Positions 35,696 to 41,858 of a stretch of 49,649 nt of DNA are shown here, piece after piece. This stretch comes from a virus. Position 1 is the stretch's first letter, and every line of letters begins with the position of its first letter. The stretch spans positions 1-49,649 of the IMG/VR virus record IMGVR_UViG_3300042309_002738; one strand, given 5' to 3'. The notes below the pieces were generated by a model. It saw only the letters and a program-made list of their open reading frames with translations. It did no database searches and was not told the DNA's origin. The position numbers and the translations under genes are program-made.

Positions 35696-37057
35696 TCAAG
35701 ATCTTTTGATCTGATGTCTGTGATTCGAAGTGTATGGAATTGCGTTTGTCATTGTGTATAGTTTATAATCAGTAGGTATTTCTCCGCCGTCGTTAATTGT
35801 CAATGTTGTCAAAATGTATGTAAATGTAATATTTGCATTTAGCGCATCGAGGTCAAGGACCTCAGTAAGCGAAATAGGATTTGGAAGTGCAACAGAAAAT
35901 ATTCTATGTATAGTTCCAGTTTCAAGGTTAAATGGGTTAGAATGATCTGTAAACACTTTTGAAGTCAGATTTCTGACTGATGTTGAATCATTGGGAGCTG
36001 AACCAGAGGGTCCATACCAAATGACATTATAAAAGTTAACAGTTGTTATTGAAGAATACGTTGTTTGGTATTCATCAGTCACACTTATCCTATAGTACAA
36101 AGTGCTATATGACTTCAATGTAGCATCATTATGAACAGTTGAAGGAATGTTGATTGATGCTGGATTTCCTGAAACAGAAATACTAGATAACCCAGGCACA
36201 TCAGTCCAGGTTGAGTTATTTGTAGAGTATTGAACAGAATAACTTGTTATTGGAACATTTACGCGTTGCCGGACTATTGCCCCAGACAACGTAGATGAAA
36301 CGTTTCCCTTCTCTCTTTTTGTGTTAGTTTCACCAGTTATACCACCGGGATTTGTTCTAACCAATGTAAGAGTTTTTGTTGGTGCTAAATATGCTTGAGG
36401 AATTATGTCATCTGTAGATGTTGTAGATGCACCTTGAGAATCTGTAACAATGTATCTATAGTTTATTGTATTTGTGAAAAATGGTGTAGCTTCAAAAACG
36501 TGATTATATACTAACGGATTATCCGTTGATGTTGTTAAAGTTGTCCATGAACCAGCTCCAATTTTGTATTGCAGGGTTACAGAAGAAACTGAAGCTCCTG
36601 CTGAATTAATTTGATAGTCTGCGTTAACGACAGTTGCAACAAACCCAGTTGTATTAAATGCAGAAGTGAGTATGTTGCTTGTGTTAAGATTTACCGTAGG
36701 ATCTATTGGTTCTGATATCGCTAATAAGATAACTTCAGCAGGCGTTTTTCCAGTTGCAGGAATCAATTCTCCAGATGCAAATCTTCCAAATGTTCTACCA
36801 CTTTTTAGACTAACTGATAAATCTGTGGGAAAAACATATTCAGCTACATCAGCAGATATTGTTACGCCGGAGCCCGGTCCCGCATCATCAATTGTAATGC
36901 CAGATCCTGCAGCAAGATATCTCGCTGTTGGAGGAACGACAGAACCAGAGAGGACCATGAAGGGTGTATCATTGACGTGTATATCAAGTTCATCATGTGA
37001 TAGTTCTCCTATGTTCTCTAGATCTTTGTGATCGTCAATAACCCTTCGTGCAGTCAT
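35696..37057 (-). CDS. Tail fibre / baseplate-attached structural protein
   Basis: 453 aa. The N-terminal part (HDELDIHVNDTPFMVLSGSV, then AAGSGITIDDAGPGSGVTIS) resembles the anchoring part of fibre proteins. Further on it consists of beta domains of Ig/fibronectin type (VTLQYKIGAGSWTTL, YRYIVTDSQG, YRISVTDEYQ). Such domains in phages bind glycans or decorate the virion. It is likely a host-contact or fibre component. The ribosome site (ATAGGA, 11 bases before the ATG) is weak. It starts 60 bases after the bidirectional terminator at 37117-37140. Confidence 0.65.
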   Translation of the reverse strand: MTARRVIDDHKDLENIGELSHDELDIHVNDTPFMVLSGSVVPPTARYLAAGSGITIDDAGPGSGVTISADVAEYVFPTDLSVSLKSGRTFGRFASGELIPATGKTPAEVILLAISEPIDPTVNLNTSNILTSAFNTTGFVATVVNADYQINSAGASVSSVTLQYKIGAGSWTTLTTSTDNPLVYNHVFEATPFFTNTINYRYIVTDSQGASTTSTDDIIPQAYLAPTKTLTLVRTNPGGITGETNTKREKGNVSSTLSGAIVRQRVNVPITSYSVQYSTNNSTWTDVPGLSSISVSGNPASINIPSTVHNDATLKSYSTLYYRISVTDEYQTTYSSITTVNFYNVIWYGPSGSAPNDSTSVRNLTSKVFTDHSNPFNLETGTIHRIFSVALPNPISLTEVLDLDALNANITFTYILTTLTINDGGEIPTDYKLYTMTNAIPYTSNHRHQIKRS

Positions 37058-37116
37058 CAGCTAAAATCCTATTTCTAATATACAATCAAGAATCTTAAAG
37101 TTTTCTAAGTAAAAAT

Positions 37117-37146
37117 GCCTTTGATGTGAATGCAAAAGGCTTTTTT
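37117..37146. terminator. Bidirectional terminator between fibre genes and tmRNA
   Basis: gccttt (37117-37122) and aaaggc (37135-37140) form the stem, with T-runs on both sides: TTTTTT on the plus strand after 37140 and ATTTTT on the minus strand after 37117. It lies about 100 bases downstream of the tmRNA 3' end on the minus strand and would separate tmRNA from the fibre genes. Confidence 0.65.
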
Positions 37147-37242
37147 ATTTTCCCGGCATTCTAGGCTGATAAATATATTGTGAAGTGCACTCTCGTAACA
37201 ATAGCTTTACTGCTTAAGTTATTATCCTCCTTATTATTTCTT

Positions 37243-37618
37243 TAGTGGAGTTGCAGGGTACTGCCCCCTGGTCCGCAATATCTTTAAGAATCTATTCTTT
37301 CACAGGCTTAGAATGTTTTTTCTCGACTTCATCCTAGTCTATTCGGCTTGACCATTTTTACGACAGATCTGGCCGAAACCCGTTAGTCGTCTCCTGGAAC
37401 CACCTTCCGGGAGAAACCCACCTCATATAATGAGGATAACCATTGGTTGTGACTTTCTGTTTCTAGGTTGTCACCACCCAACCAATCAGGCCGCTAGGGC
37501 GACTGGAGCGTAGTCGTTATCGTTGGCAACTAAACGTCACTTGGATTTTTACCAGGTCCTTCGTGCACCTGGGCCTGCATAGATAATTTCAACACCACGT
37601 CGAGACTATTTCAACCCC
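37243..37618 (-). ncRNA. ssrA: tmRNA (one-piece, phage-encoded)
   Basis: The 574-base gap between coding genes holds a tmRNA of 376 nt. The 5' end GGGGTTG (37618-37612) pairs with CAACTCC (37253-37247) to give a 7-bp acceptor stem with one G-U pair. TCTCGACG near the 5' end is the conserved D-region. The tag frame starts at GCC 37527 after TTTAGTT and reads ANDNDYAPVALAA, then TGA at 37486. A helix CCAGGT/ACCTGG (37552-37572) precedes the tag like pseudoknot 1; a long helix with ATTGG/CCAAT arms follows it. The 3' part has CTAAGCCTGTG and TTGCGGAC, then a T-stem CAGGG/CCCTG. Two oddities: the T-loop is GGCAGTA instead of a TTCRA type, and the 3' end is ACTA, not ACCA. It tags proteins from stalled ribosomes; SmpB would be from the host. 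Confidence 0.93.
37486..37527 (-). CDS. tmRNA tag-peptide reading frame
   Basis: GCC AAC GAT AAC GAC TAC GCT CCA GTC GCC CTA GCG GCC TGA encodes ANDNDYAPVALAA. It has no start codon because ribosomes resume here. The ALAA end is the typical signal read by ClpXP and related proteases. The ANDN beginning is the proteobacterial form. Confidence 0.88.
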   Translation of the reverse strand, partial: ANDNDYAPVALAA

Positions 37619-37631
37619 TCATTAGTTCATC

Positions 37632-37970
37632 TTATTTTCTTTTTCTTCCTCTTGCTTTTTTTACTTCTTTGTCTTTTTTTACCGGTGCAATCATATTGAG
37701 TAACGTTTGATCGTTGGTTGTTTCTTTTATTTTCTTCAACTCATCTTCAAGACCTTGAATCTTGTTTGATTCAGATTTTAGCCATTTATCAAACCCAGAC
37801 AATTTTACTTTTGAATCAGCATCTTCAAGCGTATTAATGATGTGACTTTCAAGCAATTCTATTAATTCATGGTAAGAATCTTCTTCTTCTACAGATAAAA
37901 AATCTCTTTCATATTTTTTTAAACAGTTATAAAGAAATAAAAATTGCCTTGGTTGAACTTGTAAATTCAT
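37632..37970 (-). CDS. Hypothetical protein with basic tail
   Basis: 112 aa, helical and acidic in the middle (LSVEEEDSYHELIELLESHI), with a Lys/Arg-rich C-terminus (KKARGRKRK) that may contact nucleic acid. The ribosome site GAGGT lies a few bases before ATG 37970. It ends 14 bases before the 5' end of the tmRNA, so the two are probably co-transcribed. No family is recognised. Confidence 0.6.
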   Translation of the reverse strand: MNLQVQPRQFLFLYNCLKKYERDFLSVEEEDSYHELIELLESHIINTLEDADSKVKLSGFDKWLKSESNKIQGLEDELKKIKETTNDQTLLNMIAPVKKDKEVKKARGRKRK

Positions 37971-37986
37971 ATGACCTCAAAAGTAT

Positions 37987-38016
37987 CTAGGTCGGCAGAG
38001 TAAACTACCGACCTAG
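37987..38016 (-). other. 9-bp hairpin between two small genes
   Basis: ctaggtcgg (37987-37995) and ccgacctag (38008-38016) form a perfect stem with a 12-base loop just after the 93-aa gene stop. On the minus strand it is followed by ATACTTTTG, too poor in T for a strong terminator. It may be a partial terminator or a leader of the 112-aa gene. Confidence 0.55.
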
Positions 38017-38038
38017 GAAATATACTATTTATTACGTA

Positions 38039-38320
38039 TCAGTACACTTTACCAGTGCTTGAATAGTGCTTCTGTAGCAACCTATAAAGTGTACGAGCCT
38101 CGCTACCCGTCAATTGAACACCGCCGCTGCTTGGAAAATCAATAAACAGCTTTGTTGAATCATTTTTTGTATCTGTGCTGACTGCAAACGTAAGACTTGA
38201 ATCATCACGACGATGAGTCTCGGTCCTCATTTTACCTGTACGATCCTCACGAGTACGAATCACTGCGTTACGATTCTGACGATCCTGCTCAACAATTCTA
38301 CGATTCCTACGTGTTGTCAT
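38039..38320 (-). CDS. Small basic hypothetical protein
   Basis: 93 aa. The N-terminal 45 residues are Arg-rich (TTRRNRRIVEQDRQNRN); the rest is a small domain (LTFAVSTDTKNDSTKLFIDFPS, then LTGSEARTLYRLLQKHY). A good ribosome site TGGAGAT precedes the ATG. The basic arm suggests nucleic acid or capsid-interior binding, but no family is recognised. Confidence 0.6.
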   Translation of the reverse strand: MTTRRNRRIVEQDRQNRNAVIRTREDRTGKMRTETHRRDDSSLTFAVSTDTKNDSTKLFIDFPSSGGVQLTGSEARTLYRLLQKHYSSTGKVY

Positions 38321-38395
38321 TTTATCTCCATTCAGGAATATTTGATTCCTGCATTTGTATGAAGAAATTATAATAACGCTACGTTATGTATCAAG

Positions 38396-38749
38396 TCAAG
38401 ATTTAGGAACGATTTTCTTTAACTCTGCTGCAACTCTAGAAACTTCGTCTGGGTTTGCAAAAATCAACTCTAGAAATGCATCTGCAAGCGCAGTTTTATC
38501 AGTTGAAGCAAGATCAGCTGCTTCTTTTCCGCCTTTTCTTTTCTTGATTGCGGTAATCAACGCTCCCTTTAAATCATCTCTACCTAATTTTTTTGCAATT
38601 GCGGCGGCGACGGAATCAATCGAGCCTGATGTATCAATTTTACCTGAATCTGTTTTACCTGAATCTCCTGGTCCTGCTTCAGATAAGCTTGTTTTTCTAG
38701 CAATTTCCTGCCTGATTATACTTCGAAGTTGTGATTCTGTGATCTTCAT
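38396..38749 (-). CDS. Small protein with MKIT N-terminal peptide (possible capsid-targeted protein)
   Basis: 117 aa from the ATG at 38749, chosen over an upstream TTG because it gives the MKITESQLRSIIRQEIARK peptide shared with three other genes here. L-S-E/A (22-25) is a possible gp21-type cleavage site. A Gly/Asp/Ser-rich linker (25-45) is followed by a helical domain (DSVAAAIAKKLGRDDLKGAL...) that resembles no family I know. No ribosome site is evident; a 10-bp hairpin (38763-38786) lies just before the start. Confidence 0.65.
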   Translation of the reverse strand: MKITESQLRSIIRQEIARKTSLSEAGPGDSGKTDSGKIDTSGSIDSVAAAIAKKLGRDDLKGALITAIKKRKGGKEAADLASTDKTALADAFLELIFANPDEVSRVAAELKKIVPKS

Positions 38750-38762
38750 GACGAATAAATAT

Positions 38763-38786
38763 GGGGATGATTTTGCAATCATCCCC
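38763..38786 (-). other. 10-bp hairpin directly upstream of the MKIT gene
   Basis: ggggatgatt (38763-38772), loop ttgc, aatcatcccc (38777-38786). On the minus strand it lies between the stop of the 147-aa gene and the ATG at 38749 and is followed by ATATTTATTCG. It may be a terminator with a poor T-run, or a structured leader for the gene that follows. Confidence 0.6.
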
Positions 38787-38809
38787 ACGATAAACAAAAT
38801 TCTTATTTA

Positions 38810-39253
38810 TCAGGTTCCAGAGATAGCGCAACTTCCAGAAGAAGCCATGACAAGGAAGCTCTTTCCATCGCTTACAAGAGCAACTGAAGAACCAATTACT
38901 GGTGCAAGTGTGAGAGCACTTCCTTGGTTAGCAGGTGTTGCACCTGGCATTCCTGCAAATACCAGTGTGCCGTTTGCCTCTTGCGAGCCGGTGAGTAAGT
39001 GTGCATGCGTGTCGCTTAGCGACCTGAACACGAATACACCACCAGGAACTGATGACGCTAACGGCATTGTAGTTGTTACGACAGCTGAACCTGATACCGT
39101 GTATACACCAGGTGCGGTCACTGTTGAGTCGGTTGTTTGTGCAACTACCGAAGTTGTAGGAAGAGAAGAAAGGGTTACACTTGAACCAATCTCTAAACCT
39201 GAACCACTCGATTGAACTAGACCTTGTCTATCATTTATTGTAACTTTAGGCAT
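38810..39253 (-). CDS. Probable virion surface/decoration protein
   Basis: 147 aa from ATG 39253, selected because AAGGAGAT lies 7 bases upstream; a longer frame to 39277 lacks such a site. The protein is almost all beta-strand, rich in Ser/Thr/Val/Gly (SSVTLSSLPTTSVV, GVYTVSGSAVVTTTMP, VFRSLSDTHAHLLTG), with one or two cysteines near the end. It resembles small beta proteins that decorate capsids or close vertices. This is a judgement from composition, size and place near head genes; no family motif is diagnostic. Confidence 0.55.
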   Translation of the reverse strand: MPKVTINDRQGLVQSSGSGLEIGSSVTLSSLPTTSVVAQTTDSTVTAPGVYTVSGSAVVTTTMPLASSVPGGVFVFRSLSDTHAHLLTGSQEANGTLVFAGMPGATPANQGSALTLAPVIGSSVALVSDGKSFLVMASSGSCAISGT

Positions 39254-39281
39254 GATGTGATCTCCTTTTGTCCGCAAGATT

Positions 39282-39318
39282 CCGAACCACTGGCGGTGTC
39301 AGTTGATCACTGGTTCGG
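39282..39318 (-). other. Stem-loop in the leader of the decoration-like gene
   Basis: ccgaacca (39282-39289) and tggttcgg (39311-39318) form an 8-bp stem around a 21-base loop. It lies between the 160-aa gene stop and the ATG at 39253, with no T-run. A leader structure or RNA-stability element for an abundant protein is possible. Confidence 0.5.
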
Positions 39319-39340
39319 GCCTGTGAATATTTATTCGCTA

Positions 39341-39823
39341 TCAATTATGAATTTTCATTGCTGATAAAAAATCTTCATCTCCCAGGAAATTAATTCCTCC
39401 ATCGACTTCATAGGCTATATTTTTTTTATTTTTTATGCTCCACTGTACTATCCAATTCAGCACTGCAGAACTTATTTTTTCGTTTGTTTCTATGGACTCA
39501 TAATACTCAATCGACTTCATACCAGATGCTGTCGGAAATACATTTTTTCTTTTTGAAATGATCACACCAGAAATGCTTGGCTTCATCCATCCAGGAAGGT
39601 CATCATCAGTCAACCACACACAATTATAATTCCTGCACGGTTCTATAGGTCTATCTTCGTATATCTTGCAACTAGACTCAAGGTAGTGACATTTACTACC
39701 CCTAAACATATGATGGCCATGAACTACCCCCGCAAGCCATCCCTCGCAGCACTTTGTGCACTCACCACAATTTCTTTGTAATAATGGTAACCTTGTTTTT
39801 TTTGAATTATCCTGTGTGGTCAT
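39341..39823 (-). CDS. CxxCxxCC-type metal-cluster protein (YkgJ-like)
   Basis: 160 aa. NCGECTKCCEGW (18-29) is the CxxCxxCC motif of the YkgJ/UPF0153 family; further cysteines are in GSKCHYLESSCKIYEDRPIEPCRNYNCVW (43-70). Together eight cysteines could bind zinc or an iron-sulfur cluster. The biochemical role of the family is poorly known. It overlaps the upstream membrane-protein gene by 17 bases, so the two are coupled, and it is two genes downstream of the flavodoxin-like gene. Confidence 0.75.
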   Translation of the reverse strand: MTTQDNSKKTRLPLLQRNCGECTKCCEGWLAGVVHGHHMFRGSKCHYLESSCKIYEDRPIEPCRNYNCVWLTDDDLPGWMKPSISGVIISKRKNVFPTASGMKSIEYYESIETNEKISSAVLNWIVQWSIKNKKNIAYEVDGGINFLGDEDFLSAMKIHN

Positions 39824-40199
39824 TTAGTGAATCCTGAGAATCAGAGGATCTTCGCTGGTTATCTATTGGACCTTTATACAACATTCTTCTGATCGTTTTC
39901 ACTATTGCATCATACCCTACAACAGAAACACCACCTGACATCGTATAAGCAAGGATAGAACCCGCAAGTGTGTCACCAAAAGCAACGGGAACTGGTAGAC
40001 CATACTTGTAACCTAGCAACCCTGTCCAAGCGCCGACAGCTAGGGCATGGAGAGGCAAGGTCGCCCAGTAAATCCTCCTCCAACCAACAAGATTGTCTGA
40101 TTCTCTTCTCTTGTTTCCAAGCACGATATTACGCGCTACTTGACCACACATCCCTATGATGAAGGGAACGACGCCCATTACGATAAGCCAATCTTGCAT
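39807..40199 (-). CDS. Small multi-span membrane protein
   Basis: 130 aa with three predicted membrane helices: about 4-24 (WLIVMGVVPFIIGMCGQVA), 44-64 (YWATLPLHALAVGAWTGLLG) and 73-96 (FGDTLAGSILAYTMSGGVSVV), and a polar C-terminal tail of about 30 residues. Size and topology would fit a holin, but no endolysin or spanin lies next to it, so that reading is weak. It overlaps the cysteine-cluster gene. Confidence 0.6.
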   Translation of the reverse strand: MQDWLIVMGVVPFIIGMCGQVARNIVLGNKRRESDNLVGWRRIYWATLPLHALAVGAWTGLLGYKYGLPVPVAFGDTLAGSILAYTMSGGVSVVGYDAIVKTIRRMLYKGPIDNQRRSSDSQDSLNDHTG

Positions 40200-40216
40200 A
40201 TCTATTAATTATCGAT

Positions 40217-40879
40217 TTACATCCCGAGGTTCTTCATAAATTGCAGGACAGGTGCATATCTTTGTTGTTTTATGTCTAACCTAAGAGGTTCTACGTTATT
40301 GTCCTCGAGCTCTTCATTCATATCCATGCTGTGCTGCCATGAGAAAAAACTGCTTGGTGAAGTATCAAATCCATAAAGATCAAATACTTGTATAAGACGA
40401 TTTGCGACGTCCTCTGATTGCCAATGTTGACCGGTGACAATAACACCACACTTCTTTCCCCATAGAGGATTATCCTCTCCGTACACAGAGTGACGATTCT
40501 CAAGGGTATTCATTCTCTCTATGATTGTTTGAAGTAGTGCAGTATGATTTCCCCACCTCACGGATGTTGCAAAGACAACAATGTCAGCCCACATCAGCCC
40601 ATCGTATATCTGTGGCATCTCATCCTTGCCACCGTACTTTTCAGGTTCTTCTTCTGCATGCTTGTGTGCCCAACACCTATACTTCCCAGATGCAGGATCA
40701 CCACACTGTCTACCTCCGTCTGCATAACAAGAAAGATTCTTTACGATATTCAATTTGTTTGCGTCAACGAACTTTACCTCATGATTCAGTGATTCAGCGA
40801 GTTTTACAACGGTCTTTGCCACAAGCCTTGAAGAAGATGCCCTCTCGTTTGTTGTCGTTGACACTACGAATATTTTCAT
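40217..40879 (-). CDS. Flavodoxin-fold NAD(P)H/FMN oxidoreductase
   Basis: 220 aa. An N-terminal beta strand and phosphate-binding loop (MKIFVVSTTTNERASSSRLV), then ADIVVFATSVRWGNHTALLQTIIERMN (about 98-124), the FMN-binding strand-loop-helix of FMN-dependent reductases (WrbA/FMN_red type). CYADGGRQCGDPASGKYRCWAHK (51-73) adds three cysteines and a histidine that could bind a metal or be redox active. The reaction is probably NAD(P)H-dependent reduction; the substrate is unknown. Presence next to a metal-cluster protein suggests a small redox cassette carried for host physiology. Confidence 0.75.
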   Translation of the reverse strand: MKIFVVSTTTNERASSSRLVAKTVVKLAESLNHEVKFVDANKLNIVKNLSCYADGGRQCGDPASGKYRCWAHKHAEEEPEKYGGKDEMPQIYDGLMWADIVVFATSVRWGNHTALLQTIIERMNTLENRHSVYGEDNPLWGKKCGVIVTGQHWQSEDVANRLIQVFDLYGFDTSPSSFFSWQHSMDMNEELEDNNVEPLRLDIKQQRYAPVLQFMKNLGM

Positions 40880-40888
40880 ATTTACTCA

Positions 40889-41752
40889 CTAATATATAGG
40901 AGACAACATCACAATGAATCCTAAACCTACCCGATCGCAGTATTCTTTTGCCGCAATCCACTTTGCCTCGTCAACTTCATCGTGACGACCCTTCATTTCA
41001 TACAACATCCTGTCTTCTTTGCCGTAAAAATCGGGAATGTAGTTCCTGAACGTTCCGTCTGGGTGTCGATAGGGAATCACTATCCCGTGGTTCTTCGTCA
41101 CCTCATATTGTCTGGATATGCATGACTGGAAGAAGATAGACTCCCAAGATGAGTGCATTACCTCATCCTCTCCTGTCCAAGGATTCACCAATGTCTCACG
41201 CTTGAAGGGAGCCTGTGGTCCGATCTTGTTTTCTGCAAGGAGTTTGATGGCACGTTGTGATGCCTCTTCACGGAGGACCGGAGCAAGAGGTGACTCTGAC
41301 CAGAAGCGGTGGACAGATTCTGAACGTTTTTTTCTAAGAGAAGGATCTCTTTCATAACTTTCTTTTTGTCCACGACTGTTAGCGAGACGATACTCTTCAG
41401 TCTTCATCATGTCACGAAGTTTATCGCCATGGCGTTTCCATCTCTTTTTTGACCCCTCAGAATAATTCTTCAATTGTTCAGGGGTTCTTTTCAATCCATA
41501 ATTTGGAGATTTATCTCCTATCTTTCCTGACATTGGATTATTGGTTCCGCTGGTTGCACAAGACCTTGAGCAGAAACGAGAAAAACCTCCCTTCTTGTGG
41601 GGAAGCCTTGTTCCACATGGGCAGTGAGGCCATACACCATTGTATTCATGTTTGACGACGTAGTCTGGGTATGTTAGACCGTGGGATCGTAGGTGATATC
41701 CTAGGGCATTCAGGGCCGAGCACTCATGTCCGCATTCTTTGCATGTGATCAT
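40889..41752 (-). CDS. Homing endonuclease, NUMOD3 plus PD-(D/E)XK nuclease
   Basis: 287 aa. An N-terminal C2H2-like finger (C4, C7, H20, H24), a cysteine cluster at 44-65, then a NUMOD3-like DNA-binding stretch NNPMSGKIGDKSPNYGLKRT (71-90). The C-terminal nuclease has Glu204 (SSWES), Pro240-Asp241 (YIPDF) and Glu252-x-Lys254 (YEMKG), the PD-(D/E)XK signature seen in TnsA-like and I-Ssp6803I-like enzymes. It lies between the capsid gene and the flavodoxin gene. The start codon is directly preceded by GTATATATAAATC, nearly the same as before the HNH gene, and there is no Shine-Dalgarno. Confidence 0.85.
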   Translation of the reverse strand: MITCKECGHECSALNALGYHLRSHGLTYPDYVVKHEYNGVWPHCPCGTRLPHKKGGFSRFCSRSCATSGTNNPMSGKIGDKSPNYGLKRTPEQLKNYSEGSKKRWKRHGDKLRDMMKTEEYRLANSRGQKESYERDPSLRKKRSESVHRFWSESPLAPVLREEASQRAIKLLAENKIGPQAPFKRETLVNPWTGEDEVMHSSWESIFFQSCISRQYEVTKNHGIVIPYRHPDGTFRNYIPDFYGKEDRMLYEMKGRHDEVDEAKWIAAKEYCDRVGLGFIVMLSPIY

Positions 41753-41765
41753 GATTTATATATAC
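41753..41765 (-). promoter_or_regulatory. GTATATATAAATC element abutting homing endonuclease start
   Basis: Minus-strand GTATATATAAATC touches the ATG at 41752. It is 11/13 identical with GTATATATCAACC that touches the HNH gene start. It contains TATAAATC, one base from the T4 late promoter core TATAAATA, but is too close to the ATG to give a leader. Confidence 0.4.
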
Positions 41766-41806
41766 ATGGTAACATGCGTTTTGTAAAAAAACAAAAGAAT
41801 AAAAAA

Positions 41807-41832
41807 GAAAGGCCTTCTTTCGAAGGCCTTTC
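41807..41832 (-). terminator. Intrinsic terminator after the major capsid gene
   Basis: gaaaggccttc (41807-41817), tttc loop, gaaggcctttc (41822-41832): a perfect 11-bp stem. On the minus strand TTTTTTATTC follows, so it ends the capsid transcript 27 bases after its stop. Confidence 0.92.
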
Positions 41833-41858
41833 CTATCAAAGATGGTCGTTTCCGACTA

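Noticed and set aside
37225-37232. Orphan AAGGAGGA ribosome-site-like sequence after the tmRNA
   Set aside because: No start codon with an open frame follows at useful spacing; probably fortuitous.
38355-39215. 286-codon plus-strand open frame
   Set aside because: It covers two minus-strand genes with good starts and typical composition; its own product is low-complexity and without a start signal. A shadow frame.
39807-40199. Holin call for the membrane protein
   Set aside because: Size and topology fit, but no endolysin or spanin is nearby and the gene overlaps a metal-cluster gene.
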